This document shows, in pieces, positions 1 to 8,941 of a DNA stretch of 38,917 nt. The notes under the pieces were generated by a model, which saw nothing but the letters and a program-made list of their open reading frames with translations, had not been told where the DNA came from and did not search any database. The position numbers were made by a program, and so were the translations under genes. The DNA is from Sedimentisphaerales bacterium (GTDB taxonomy: Bacteria > Planctomycetota > Phycisphaerae > Sedimentisphaerales > SM23-30). Positions within the stretch are counted from its first letter, which is position 1. Each line of letters opens with the position of its first letter. The DNA lies in NCBI GenBank assembly GCA_016934515.1, contig JAFGSR010000050.1, positions 1 through 38,917 of the forward strand. Direction: 5' to 3'.

Positions 1-63
1 AACGCTACAAAGATTCTTATCCAGAAAGCAAATTATTTATTTACAAAATATTACAACATTAAC

Positions 64-330
64 AATTTCGCCCTTTCAGGGCTATAAAGTGAAGGTTGCC
101 ATCCTGCCCCAGGGCGTTGCCCTGGGCTATATAATTTCGCCCTTTCAGGGCTTTAAGAGTTTTTGGGGGGACTATTACCGGGGGCTTACGCCACCCGGCT
201 ATGCGTTCTTTCGGCCCTTTGGGCCTGATAGCCGGCGAGACGCCGGCGATACGGGAAACCGCATGGGCTGAAGCCCATCCTACGGGACTAATTGAGGGGT
301 GATTCTCAGTAAGAATGGCGGGCAGGGTCC
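64..330. repeat. Cluster of REP-like palindromes
   Basis: Several perfect or near-perfect hairpins are packed into about 270 bases. A 20-base unit containing GCCCTTTCAGGGC occurs twice (64-83 and 133-152). Between them is CCCAGGGC-GTT-GCCCTGGG (about 109-127). Further on are GGCCCTTTGGGCC (about 214-226), GCCGGCG-AGA-CGCCGGC (about 232-248) and ATGGGCT-GA-AGCCCAT (about 264-279). The stretch has no convincing gene; its short open frames are translations of the palindromes. Such clusters are typical of extragenic repeats mobilised by RAYT (TnpA-REP) transposases, but no transposase is present here and the genome-wide copy number cannot be seen. The remaining bases up to the sulfatase gene show nothing recognisable. 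Confidence 0.7.
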
Positions 331-500
331 GGGCTACGATTCTAGTTTTCAAGATCAAGGGTAAGCCAACCGCATGGGTAGCAAGTTAGCCACCCTTCGA
401 TTATGGTTCGGTTAAATCACCGGGCAGAGGCTGAGCGGGGTACGAATGCTGAAACCCATTTACGAAGCTGAAAAGGTGGTTGTGGGTGTAATAGTGTATT

Positions 501-1991
501 TCAACTGGAAGGAACATATTTTGTGTTGGCCTCTGTAGGGATGGGGGCGTTTACCTTTTTTTGCCAGTTCTGTAACTGTTTTAGGAGTTCATTGCGTTTG
601 GTTTTATTGATATGGGCCAGGTTGTTTTTCTCGCCGAGGTCATTGCTAAGATCGTAAAGTTCAACCGAGTTATTGCTATCGATCTTTTTCCAACCGCCGT
701 CAAGTGTCCACTCTTCTATGAATTGCAGGAGCTTCCACTTACCCTTGCGGATCACACTGACCGGGCGGGTTCTGAATTTAACATCTCTTGCACCGGGACT
801 ATTTCCTTGTAAATACGCTGGGAAATGCCAGTAAACAGCCTCTCGGTTGAGAGACTTTTGGCCCTTGAGCAATCCGACAATACTCAGGCCGTCAAGTTCC
901 ACGCCCGCAGGAGTGTTTGCTTCAGCAAGCTCTAACAGCGTAGGATAAAAATCTATTCCGATTACCGGCACATCACACTTTACTGCGGCCTTGATCCTGC
1001 CCGGCCATCTCACTGCCATTGGTTCGCGAATGCCGCCTTCATAAAACGAACCCTTCGCACCGCGCAGAGGTCCATTGCTTGTTACGGAGTGCAGGCCGCC
1101 GTTGTCTGAGAAGAAGAAGACTATGGTGTTGTTGTCGATGCCCAGCTCTTTGAGTTTATCCATGATTTTGCCGATGCCCTGATCGGTGCTTTCTATCATG
1201 GCGGCGTATTTAGCGTTATTCTGTCCGTTGCTTGGTTCTTTGGCTTGATACTTTTTGGTCAACTCCGCTTTGGCTTGTATAGGGGTATGAACGGCATAAT
1301 GGGGCAGATATAAAAAGAAAGGTCCATCCTTATGGGCATCAATAAAATCCACCGCCTTATCTGTCAGCACATCTGTCAGGTATTCACCCTTCTTGGCATT
1401 TTCCAGATTAGTTATGCCGAACGGTGCGAAGTATCCCTTAGGTGGACTCCCCCATCGTCCGCCGCCGATATTAACATCAAATCCCTGTCCTGTCGGCCCA
1501 AGCTCCGGATCATCGCCCATGTGCCATTTGCCTATGCTCGCACATTTATACCCAGCCGGCTTCAAGGCCTCTGCAATCGTCACAAAGCTTCCCGCAAGCC
1601 TCCTAGTATTTTCTGTCGGCACAAGCCGTCTGTCTTTAGATTTACCTCTGACGGAGGAAGCAACCGTATATACGCCGTGTCTTGGTGTGTATTGGCCAGT
1701 CAGGAAGCACGCCCGTGTCGGAGCACAGTTTGCGGCGTTGGCATAAGCATTGGTAAAGATCATACCCTCGGAAGCCAACCGGTCAATGTTCGGGGTCTCA
1801 TAAAACGTACTGCCGTTAAACCCGACATCGAACCAGCCGAGATCGTCGATCATGATAAAGATGATATTAGGCTTTTGGCTGCTGGTTTTGTTGCTGCGAT
1901 TGGCACCAATAGCACAACCGACACCGCTGCCCAGAAACATTCCACCGCCAAGCATCGCCGAACAACTCTTTAGAAAATCGCGTCGGTTCAT
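501..1991 (-). CDS. Secreted type I sulfatase (arylsulfatase family)
   Basis: This 496-residue enzyme of the formylglycine sulfatase family (alkaline phosphatase superfamily) should hydrolyse sulfate esters, most likely on polysaccharides. The N-terminus has a twin-arginine signal (NRRDFLK, residues 2-8), so export of the folded protein by Tat is expected; the following GVGC at 23-26 could be a poor lipobox. The signature C-A-P-T-R lies at residues 89-93, with Cys89 the residue converted to formylglycine. Metal and substrate residues are visible: Asp49-Asp50, Lys155/His157 in GKWHMG, His231 and His235, and DNGG at 296-299. Length is normal and no break is seen. The start is supported by AAGGA seven bases upstream. 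It follows the nitroreductase by about 90 bases on the same strand and may share a transcript with it. The natural substrate cannot be told from sequence. Confidence 0.93.
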   Translation of the reverse strand: MNRRDFLKSCSAMLGGGMFLGSGVGCAIGANRSNKTSSQKPNIIFIMIDDLGWFDVGFNGSTFYETPNIDRLASEGMIFTNAYANAANCAPTRACFLTGQYTPRHGVYTVASSVRGKSKDRRLVPTENTRRLAGSFVTIAEALKPAGYKCASIGKWHMGDDPELGPTGQGFDVNIGGGRWGSPPKGYFAPFGITNLENAKKGEYLTDVLTDKAVDFIDAHKDGPFFLYLPHYAVHTPIQAKAELTKKYQAKEPSNGQNNAKYAAMIESTDQGIGKIMDKLKELGIDNNTIVFFFSDNGGLHSVTSNGPLRGAKGSFYEGGIREPMAVRWPGRIKAAVKCDVPVIGIDFYPTLLELAEANTPAGVELDGLSIVGLLKGQKSLNREAVYWHFPAYLQGNSPGARDVKFRTRPVSVIRKGKWKLLQFIEEWTLDGGWKKIDSNNSVELYDLSNDLGEKNNLAHINKTKRNELLKQLQNWQKKVNAPIPTEANTKYVPSS

Positions 1992-2081
1992 AATATATCC
2001 TTTATGCGTGAACTAACATTTTCCATTCATGAGGTCAAAAAGCGGAGGTGTATTATTTAATAATAAGATGAATATCCGGAG

Positions 2082-2615
2082 TTAGCGGTAGCAGTTTTTG
2101 TGGAAAATATCCTGAGGTTTTTTGCGGTTTTGTTCGGATACGGGGTGATTGAGATTTGTGGATTTTGGATGTCCGACCGGCATCATCGCCACGACCTTAG
2201 CTTCGGCGGGGATTTGCAGGATTTCTTTTACTGCATTTTCGTCAAAAGCGCCGATCCAGCAGGTTCCCAGCCCTTCCGCAGTTGCCGCCAGGCTGAGATG
2301 GTCCAAGGCGATAGCCAAATCGATATCGACGCTATTGCCGTAACCGCCCATGGTTTTATAGGCATCCTGAGGATAACCGCAAGCAACCACGGTAACGGCG
2401 GCCTGGGCCATCCACAATTGCTTCTTAGCTGCCGTAGCCACCTTTAGCCGCAACTGCTTATCTTCGATCAACAAAAACCGCCACGGTTGAATATTACAAG
2501 CTGACGGTGCGAATCTTAACGCGTCCAGCAGTTTTTGGTAAGAATCCGCATTGATAGGCCGATCTTCATAAGCTCTGACGCTGCGCCTTATTTGAATTGC
2601 CTGATGAACATCCAT
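2082..2615 (-). CDS. Nitroreductase-family flavoprotein
   Basis: This 177-residue cytoplasmic protein of the FMN-dependent nitroreductase superfamily transfers hydride from NAD(P)H to nitro-, quinone- or enone-type acceptors. The FMN-phosphate motif RRSVR is at residues 10-14, the SACNIQPW segment follows at about 57-64, and the GLGTCWIGAF loop near 135-145 is typical of the small, minimal members of the family. It has no signal peptide. The start is fixed by AAGGAG six bases upstream. It lies 63 bases downstream of the large glycosidase-like gene and about 90 bases upstream of the sulfatase on the same strand. The functional link to those genes is unclear; it may simply be co-transcribed. 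The physiological substrate is unknown. Confidence 0.88.
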   Translation of the reverse strand: MDVHQAIQIRRSVRAYEDRPINADSYQKLLDALRFAPSACNIQPWRFLLIEDKQLRLKVATAAKKQLWMAQAAVTVVACGYPQDAYKTMGGYGNSVDIDLAIALDHLSLAATAEGLGTCWIGAFDENAVKEILQIPAEAKVVAMMPVGHPKSTNLNHPVSEQNRKKPQDIFHKNCYR

Positions 2616-2678
2616 AATTTACTCCTTAAGAAATATGTTGCTGATACATTAGCATGAATATGTCTGGGTAATACAGGA

Positions 2679-5045
2679 TTAGTGTTTTAACATGTGAATT
2701 GTTTGTCCCTGATCGCGGGATTTGAATTGCATTTGGGCCTTTGGAGCAGGTTCGCCGGTAAAATCGCAGGAGAACGATACAGCATGGGTGCCGGGGGGGA
2801 TTTCCGGCAGTGGGGTATTGATCTGGATAATTTTGATTTGTCGGCCTTTTTCGTCAAAGAGTCGCAAGATATTTGTGCCATCGCACAATAATGTTTGGCC
2901 ATGTTGAACGGGCAAAGGGATCTGGAAGGTGATGTAATTGTCGAATTCAATTATGGCATTATCCAGGGAGCCGCTTTGGCCATCTGCTTTAAGGATGAAC
3001 TGTAAAGGTTGTTTTCTACCTGAACTGGTGTATTCCCATTGGGCGTCGGTGGGTTCTCCCGGCTGGCGAACAGTATGTTCGTATGAGTACTGTTTCGAAT
3101 TATGGTAAGAATAAAGCAGGTAATTACCGTCGGCAATTTTTTCCAGATGAAATTCGTTATCGGTATTCTGCATTTGTTTTTTCTGATCGTCAGAGAAGGC
3201 GCCGTTTAAACGCAGAGACTCCCATTGGCTGATGGAATCGAGTAAATTGTTGGTTAGAGGATTTTTCTGCAGGGACTGTTGGCTGGTGGCGATGGCGAAT
3301 CCGGAATCGTAGCTTGCTGATCGTGCCATGAGCCATTCGATATCGGCAAGAGTGGTGTCCGGGGTGATCAGGAACCAGCCCAGCATTTTGGGCATGAAGT
3401 TGCGTTCGAGCATGGCCTGGTTATTGATGCGATAATCAGCCATACTGCTGCGGAAGCCACCGTACCAGGGTTCTCCCCAGTTGCAGCAGGTGTTGATGTG
3501 CCAGTAAAAGGGCTGTGAGTTACTGGTTCCGTTAAGTACGGGTTCTTTGAGGTGGTCATAAAAAACTTTTGCGAACTGTTCGATGCCGAAGTCTCCCTGG
3601 CCGGATGCCCAGCAGCCTTCGTGGCCGTCAAAATCAAAATGACCGATGCCGGTTTCATTGAAAAGTTCGGCCAGACGAATGGCAATTTCGCTTTGCATTT
3701 CATAATTTGGGAAAAAAACCTTGTAGGGATGATCCATAAGTTTTGCAACTTCAGTATCTTTTTTGTGCTGAGAAGCTGTGGTGCCGAAAGCGCCACGCTG
3801 ACAATTCTGTAGTATCCAGGGTGATTGGCCGGTTACACTGCCATAACGAATGAGTTCACTGCCGATCATCACGGTATGCAACCAGTTGGCTTTGTTATTA
3901 TTGAAATATTCCGGGGATTTTACTTCGATTTCGGTTTGGGTGTTATCGATGTCGGAGACAAGAAAACCGCTGCCGGTTTTGGCCAGTCGTGAATCGGGGA
4001 TTGGAGTGATGTAGGGATCGTTGGTGTTAATGAAGTTTGTCAAGGTGTGCACGCCGATGCGAATACCCAGGGCTTTTGCTTTTTCGACGCACTTTATCAT
4101 GCCGGCTTTGCCATTTGGGAAGAACCGCGGATTGAGTTCATAGTGTCCCCAGCTTTTGAATGGGCCGCCGTGATAGAGCGACAGGAAATTTCCGCGTTTT
4201 GCATAGTCAAGCATTTGGTCAATGTTTTGTTCGGAAAAATCAGCGATGAGGTATGAGCGTTTCAGATTGGGATTCATTCTCGACCAATTGCCGTCAATAA
4301 TCGGGTGGGGCAGACCTTCGGCCAATTCAATTTGACCGATGCGTTGAAGGGTTTGGTGAGCCGGGCAGCCAAACAAAGCTATTTTTGAACCGATGCAGGT
4401 TTCGCCGGGGATAGGGGGGACAGGCATATTAGGGTAGTGTTCGCCCCAGACGGAGATGCTTCGTGGTCGGGAACGGTCGATGGAATAAGCCTGGAGAGAG
4501 CTGCCGGATGCGGTTTTTTCAGCGGTACGGCCGCGCGAGGTATCACGTCCTTCTTCATTAGGTGATTGACCGCCTAAGGTTTTGGTGTTCAAGACCTGCA
4601 AACCGATAGAAAAAATATCATTGCTTACGACACCGATGACTTCTCTTACGGTTTGGTTCATTGCTACGGCGATGGGTCCCCACTGGACGCGATCAACCAG
4701 GTCCTTGGGGGATAAATCCGTCAGGGTCAAATTGATGTGGGAATCCTTAGTTTCGACCTGAATAATCGCCCTGACGGTGTCGTAATGTAAGGTCATCTGA
4801 TTGCTTGTGGTGTTCCAGGTCATTTTTCGGGGTGTTTGAAAAGTTCCATTGATACGAACCTGCAGTAGTGGCGAAGGACTTTCCGTCAAGCCGTATTCGG
4901 TGGAATGAACTTTGTCATACAGACCGGTGACTTTTCCGTCATTATTTACCGTTAACTGGAATTCATTGGTTTGCCAGGTTTCCGCATGTAAAAACGGTAT
5001 TCCTACCCACAGCCACATGACGACAAAGAATCGTATTTTCTTCAT
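2679..5045 (-). CDS. Large secreted glycosidase-like protein of unknown family
   Basis: This 788-residue protein starts with a Sec signal peptide (Lys-rich start, hydrophobic residues 5-20, likely cut after HAE/A around 20-22). Residues 25-250 look like a beta-sandwich of the sort that precedes glycosidase barrels. Residues 260-600 look like a TIM barrel: repeated hydrophobic strands, GIRIGVHT at about 327-334, and the acidic strand end FDFDGHEG at 470-477 (Asp471, Asp473, Glu476), a good candidate active site. The end (about 630-788) is again beta-rich. I do not recognise the family, so substrate and mechanism are open. A clear promoter lies 68-100 bases upstream, and a sulfatase follows two genes downstream, which fits degradation of a sulfated glycan. 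The start has only a weak ribosome site (GGTG). Confidence 0.7.
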   Translation of the reverse strand: MKKIRFFVVMWLWVGIPFLHAETWQTNEFQLTVNNDGKVTGLYDKVHSTEYGLTESPSPLLQVRINGTFQTPRKMTWNTTSNQMTLHYDTVRAIIQVETKDSHINLTLTDLSPKDLVDRVQWGPIAVAMNQTVREVIGVVSNDIFSIGLQVLNTKTLGGQSPNEEGRDTSRGRTAEKTASGSSLQAYSIDRSRPRSISVWGEHYPNMPVPPIPGETCIGSKIALFGCPAHQTLQRIGQIELAEGLPHPIIDGNWSRMNPNLKRSYLIADFSEQNIDQMLDYAKRGNFLSLYHGGPFKSWGHYELNPRFFPNGKAGMIKCVEKAKALGIRIGVHTLTNFINTNDPYITPIPDSRLAKTGSGFLVSDIDNTQTEIEVKSPEYFNNNKANWLHTVMIGSELIRYGSVTGQSPWILQNCQRGAFGTTASQHKKDTEVAKLMDHPYKVFFPNYEMQSEIAIRLAELFNETGIGHFDFDGHEGCWASGQGDFGIEQFAKVFYDHLKEPVLNGTSNSQPFYWHINTCCNWGEPWYGGFRSSMADYRINNQAMLERNFMPKMLGWFLITPDTTLADIEWLMARSASYDSGFAIATSQQSLQKNPLTNNLLDSISQWESLRLNGAFSDDQKKQMQNTDNEFHLEKIADGNYLLYSYHNSKQYSYEHTVRQPGEPTDAQWEYTSSGRKQPLQFILKADGQSGSLDNAIIEFDNYITFQIPLPVQHGQTLLCDGTNILRLFDEKGRQIKIIQINTPLPEIPPGTHAVSFSCDFTGEPAPKAQMQFKSRDQGQTIHMLKH

Positions 5046-5119
5046 GGTGGGATCACCTTTTTGTTGATTATTTTCTTTTCATTCAGGAAATATGGGCCAC
5101 AATATCATAAGGTTTGGGT

Positions 5120-5148
5120 ATTATAGTACTAATCGCCGTTGCTTTCAA
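5120..5148 (-). promoter_or_regulatory. Sigma70-type promoter for the glycosidase-like gene
   Basis: On the minus strand there is TTGAAA (5148-5143), a spacer of exactly 17 bases, and a perfect TATAAT (5125-5120). Predicted transcription start is near 5113, giving a leader of about 68 bases before the start codon at 5045. The same ACTATAATACCC context recurs upstream of the M32 carboxypeptidase gene (34549-34554). Confidence 0.75.
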
Positions 5149-5189
5149 GCGGGTCGTTTCCGGCCTTTTGAGCGGTCATGATTATTCAT

Positions 5190-5218
5190 TTGACATATTT
5201 TTTCTGCTATTATACATT
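5190..5218 (+). promoter_or_regulatory. Sigma70-type promoter for the coiled-coil lipoprotein
   Basis: A perfect -35 box TTGACA (5190-5195) is followed after 17 bases by TACATT (5213-5218), or after 15 bases by TATACA (5211-5216). It points toward the lipoprotein gene, with a leader of roughly 95 bases, and is divergent from the minus-strand promoter about 40 bases away. Confidence 0.55.
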
Positions 5219-5320
5219 CCGCTTAGTTTATGATTTGTGTAGGCTGGATTTCAGTTGAGGCGGAGATGTGGTTCAATTAGAGTTATGTTTCATTTTATTA
5301 AAATTAAAGGAGATTTCGGC

Positions 5321-5818
5321 ATGAGGTGTCATTTAATTCTAATTACGTTTTGTGCCTTAATAATGGCCACGGGTTGCGAAAGTCCGGAATTAATTCAGTG
5401 TCGGCAAAATGCGCAATCTTTACAGAGCCAGTTGGATATGTCCCGCAAGGAACGTGTTCAGGAGAAGAAGAATTCCGAGCAGATGATAGCTGCTTTGATG
5501 GAGCAGAGTTCAGAAGAATCGCAGAAGATCGAGGCCCTTCTGGAGCAGGCTCGCAGTGAAGAACGCTCTAAATACGCAGAAGGGCTGAAAGAGGAGCGTG
5601 AGAAATTACGCCAACATACGCTGGCTTTGCTGGAAGTTCAGCAGAACAGCAAAAAAATGCAGCAAGACTACGAAGCCCTCGAAGCTAAGATTGCGGACTA
5701 TGAAAAAAGCCTGAAAAATTCGGCAGAAATGATCCAGGCTCTTTCAGCCGAGAATGACAAGCTGGAGCAGGAAGCGCAACAGCTTAAAGCCCAGATCGAA
5801 GCGTTGAAAAATAATTAA
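5321..5818 (+). CDS. Coiled-coil lipoprotein
   Basis: The start is placed at the ATG preceded by AAAGGAGA; an in-frame codon 66 bases further upstream has no ribosome site. The 165-residue product opens with a lipoprotein signal peptide ending in M-A-T-G-C, so Cys19 should be lipidated. The rest is almost entirely charged heptad sequence rich in Glu, Gln, Lys and Ala (about 35-160) and predicts a long alpha-helical coiled coil facing the periplasm or cell surface. No enzymatic motif is visible and no family is recognised; the closest look-alikes in style are small envelope or spacer coiled-coil lipoproteins. It is a single-gene unit with its own promoter and a good terminator. A role in envelope spacing is a guess. 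Confidence 0.85.
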   Translation: MRCHLILITFCALIMATGCESPELIQCRQNAQSLQSQLDMSRKERVQEKKNSEQMIAALMEQSSEESQKIEALLEQARSEERSKYAEGLKEEREKLRQHTLALLEVQQNSKKMQQDYEALEAKIADYEKSLKNSAEMIQALSAENDKLEQEAQQLKAQIEALKNN

Positions 5819-5853
5819 ACCGTCTAAAAAAGGCGGCAAAATTAAGATTGATA

Positions 5854-5889
5854 GGACCGGTTGTTCAGATTGAGCATCCGGTTTTTTTT
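5854..5889 (+). terminator. Intrinsic terminator after the coiled-coil lipoprotein
   Basis: The hairpin pairs ACCGG (5856-5860) with CCGGT (5878-5882), continues after a T-T mismatch with TGTTCA/TGAGCA around a GAT loop, and is followed by eight T residues. It lies 36 bases after the stop codon. Confidence 0.85.
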
Positions 5890-6047
5890 ATCGGTTTCAT
5901 AGCGGAAAAGGCAGATTTGGTGCAGGGGACATGCCGTCATAAGTTGCTTTTCAGAAGAATTTTATGATAAATCAGCAGTATTTTTACGCCGATATTCCCT
6001 TTATCTGGTCTAAGTGATACAATATTAGTATTGGAGGCAGAGAAAAA

Positions 6048-8858
6048 GTGGCTTTGAGATTGAAATTTGCACTTTTACTGATAATTTCAGCGGCTGCTGT
6101 CGGATCAGACGCCGAGAACCAGTTGTTCGTTCCCAGCCTGGATTATCCCACCATCCAATCCGCCATCGATGATGCCTCAGCTGGCGATGAAGTGATTGTG
6201 GCGGAGGGGACCTACTTGGAAAACATCAATTTCCTGGGCAAAGCCATCACGGTTCGATCATCTGAACCCAATGATCCCAATGTAGTGCAAAACACCATCA
6301 TAGACGGCAGTGCTCCGGATGATCCGAATTTTGGGTCGGTGGTGATTTTTGGTTCCGGTGAGGGGCAAAATTCAATTCTGGAGGGTTTCACTATCACTGG
6401 TGGGACCGGATCCTGGATAGCGGTGTCGTGGGAGTTTAAGGGATTGCTCTGGAATCGCTGCGGTGGAGGGGTGCTCTGCTATAATATGTCGGCGCCGACG
6501 GTCAGGAAAAACGTATTTCAGGACAATCTGGCCGGTCAGGGTGGTGGTTATTACATTTACGGAGATCCGGTTAATCCGGCTGATCCGAGTGATCCATCGG
6601 TGCATCTTAGTCCGATAATCGCCAAAAATACCTTCACTGACAATATAGCTATTGTTGGGCATGGCTTTTTGCCTCCCAATGAAGATTACCCTGCTACCGA
6701 CCACGGCGACGGTGGGGGGGTGGTAGCTTTTCAGGGAGTTGATGCGGTTATTACGGATAACACATTCAACCACAATTACGCCTATGCGTATGGCGGCGGC
6801 TTGCACCTGCGTCAGTGGTCTGACGGAGTTATTGAGAACAATCTGATAAGCGATAATTATTCCGCGGTAGGGGCAGGTATTCACGCTACGTATTCTTCCG
6901 CCCCGACGATTCGGGGAAACACCATTCAACTGAATACGGCTAATACCGGCGGCGGAGGATTGTATATCTATTTTCAGTCAGATCCGGTAATTGAAGGGAA
7001 CTTAATAACGCAGAATACTGCGCAAAATGCTTCGGGAATAGCGGTTTTCTGGGACAGCACTCCGGTGATACGCAACAACTTAATGGTCAACAACAATGGT
7101 TACGTAATAAAAGTTGAAGGTAATACGACTGCGGTAATGATTGTCCATAACACCATAAGCGATAATTCGGCGGCGGGAATCGTTTGTGAGTGGAACGCTG
7201 TACCGGTTATCGAGCACAATATTATTAGCGGCAACGGCATAGGCGATGCCAACGGTTACGGTATCTATGTGCATGAGAATGCGTTTCCTCTGGTAAGATA
7301 CAACAACGTTTGGGGCAATGGCGCGGGCGAATATGGTCCGACATTTCCGGATCAGACCGGCGTTAACGGCAATATTTCCGTGCCGCCCGGGTTTGTTAAT
7401 TCCGGCGTTGACTACCACCTGAATTATGACAGCGAATGTATCAACGCAGGCGATCCGAATTTTACCGGAGGAGCGCTGATCGACTACGACGGCGAATCCC
7501 GGGAAATGGGCCAGTTTATTGATATAGGCGCCGACGAAGCCTGGCCGGTGTGGAATCTGAGCAGCGGTCAAGGCTATCTTTCCATTCAAGCGGCCATTGA
7601 CGGTGCGGGATACCATGATGGGATAAAAGTGACACCGGGAAGATACCTGGAGAATATTCGCTTCAACGGCAAGGTTGTCTCACTGGAAAGTGTCGATCCT
7701 GATAACTGGGATATGGTTGAGAAAACCATCATTGATGGTAATCAGTTGGATTCGACGATTGTAATTTATGATGGGGAAGATCCCAATACTGAGTTGGCGG
7801 GCTTTACCATCACGGGCGGCAATGGAATTTCTTATGGTGGCGGTGTGCTCGTTGGTCGAGGCGCCACTCCTGTGATTCGAAGAAACATAATTCGCGACAA
7901 CTATTCCGACGTTAAAGGGGGCGGTCTCTATTACCATGCTACAGTGGAAATGTCGGTGTTGGAGGACAATATTATTTCAAACAACGTATCCGGTCGGGAG
8001 GGAGGCGGCGTGCATTGTGATACGAGTTCTTCGGTGCTGATTATAAACAATGTTATCTCAGGAAATTACACGGTTTCGAACGGTGGAGGGGTATTTATTT
8101 TCGATAAACGGGAAAGTCCGTCAAATTATTTATTAGGAAATTTAATCATTGGCAATGAATCGGGATTATCGAGCGGGGGAGTCGGGAGCATAAATTCCGT
8201 CTGCACGCTGGTGAACAACACGATTGTCGGCAATAAAGCTCCGTATAGAGCCGGCATCGGTACTTCCAACCTTAGCGAGCATATCATTGCCAACAATTTG
8301 ATAGCTCATAATGTCCAGGGGGGTGGGATTTCCTTTTTGGGAGAACCGAACAGCTCTATAGTAACGTTTGTTCATAACAATGTTTATAATAACGAGCCTA
8401 ATGATTATTGCGGGGGGGCGGACTGGACCGGAGTAAACGGTAATATAAGCGTTGATCCCCATTTTGTCGATGAGGGATATTGGTTTGACGCAGGCACGCC
8501 CGCCGATCCGAACGATGATTTTTATGTTCCCGGTAATTATCATATTTTGCCGGATTCGCCGTGTGTGGACGCGGGGGAGCCTAACGCAATACCGAGTGAG
8601 TTAATTCGGGATATGGACGAAGAAGAAAGGATATTCGGCGACTCGGTTGATATCGGGATTGACGAAGTAATTACAAAACCGTCTGATTTCGATACCGATG
8701 GTGTTGTGGATATTCGGGACCTGTCGATTTTATGTGAAGAGTGGCTGAGTGAGGGCAATGATCTTCGCAGCGATCTGTACGAGGACGGCATCATTAACCT
8801 TAAGGACTTTGCCCTACTGGCCGACGATTGGCTTTGGACAGGCGGGTGGTACGATTGA
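6048..8858 (+). CDS. Secreted parallel beta-helix protein with C-terminal dockerin
   Basis: This 936-residue extracellular protein has a Sec signal peptide (residues 1-22) and two right-handed parallel beta-helix modules. Each opens with the same signature: TIQSAID...GTYLENI at about 35-60 and SIQAAID...GRYLENI at about 516-540, each followed by a TIIDG element. The body is made of short Asn- and Gly-rich rungs (NNLI, GGGV, ENNIIS patterns) typical of pectate-lyase-like or surface adhesin helices. The last 55 residues carry two EF-hand-like repeats, DFDTDGVVDIRDL and DLYEDGIINLKDF, a complete type I dockerin. It uses a GTG start with GGAGG ten bases upstream. Catalysis is uncertain because no lyase catalytic triad is obvious. 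A role in glycan binding or cleavage at the surface, with attachment through a cohesin partner, is inference. Confidence 0.88.
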   Translation: MALRLKFALLLIISAAAVGSDAENQLFVPSLDYPTIQSAIDDASAGDEVIVAEGTYLENINFLGKAITVRSSEPNDPNVVQNTIIDGSAPDDPNFGSVVIFGSGEGQNSILEGFTITGGTGSWIAVSWEFKGLLWNRCGGGVLCYNMSAPTVRKNVFQDNLAGQGGGYYIYGDPVNPADPSDPSVHLSPIIAKNTFTDNIAIVGHGFLPPNEDYPATDHGDGGGVVAFQGVDAVITDNTFNHNYAYAYGGGLHLRQWSDGVIENNLISDNYSAVGAGIHATYSSAPTIRGNTIQLNTANTGGGGLYIYFQSDPVIEGNLITQNTAQNASGIAVFWDSTPVIRNNLMVNNNGYVIKVEGNTTAVMIVHNTISDNSAAGIVCEWNAVPVIEHNIISGNGIGDANGYGIYVHENAFPLVRYNNVWGNGAGEYGPTFPDQTGVNGNISVPPGFVNSGVDYHLNYDSECINAGDPNFTGGALIDYDGESREMGQFIDIGADEAWPVWNLSSGQGYLSIQAAIDGAGYHDGIKVTPGRYLENIRFNGKVVSLESVDPDNWDMVEKTIIDGNQLDSTIVIYDGEDPNTELAGFTITGGNGISYGGGVLVGRGATPVIRRNIIRDNYSDVKGGGLYYHATVEMSVLEDNIISNNVSGREGGGVHCDTSSSVLIINNVISGNYTVSNGGGVFIFDKRESPSNYLLGNLIIGNESGLSSGGVGSINSVCTLVNNTIVGNKAPYRAGIGTSNLSEHIIANNLIAHNVQGGGISFLGEPNSSIVTFVHNNVYNNEPNDYCGGADWTGVNGNISVDPHFVDEGYWFDAGTPADPNDDFYVPGNYHILPDSPCVDAGEPNAIPSELIRDMDEEERIFGDSVDIGIDEVITKPSDFDTDGVVDIRDLSILCEEWLSEGNDLRSDLYEDGIINLKDFALLADDWLWTGGWYD

Positions 8859-8941
8859 TTCGGATGAAGGTCAGCCAATCCTTCTTCAGCCAATTGCCGC
8901 TTTTGGGCCGGTGTTTCAGGCGGCGTTACACTTTTCCAGTT

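Noticed and set aside
59-358. A 99-residue open frame across the palindromes near the window start.
   Set aside because: Its sequence is a translation of stacked palindromic repeats; such frames are commonly mis-annotated as proteins.
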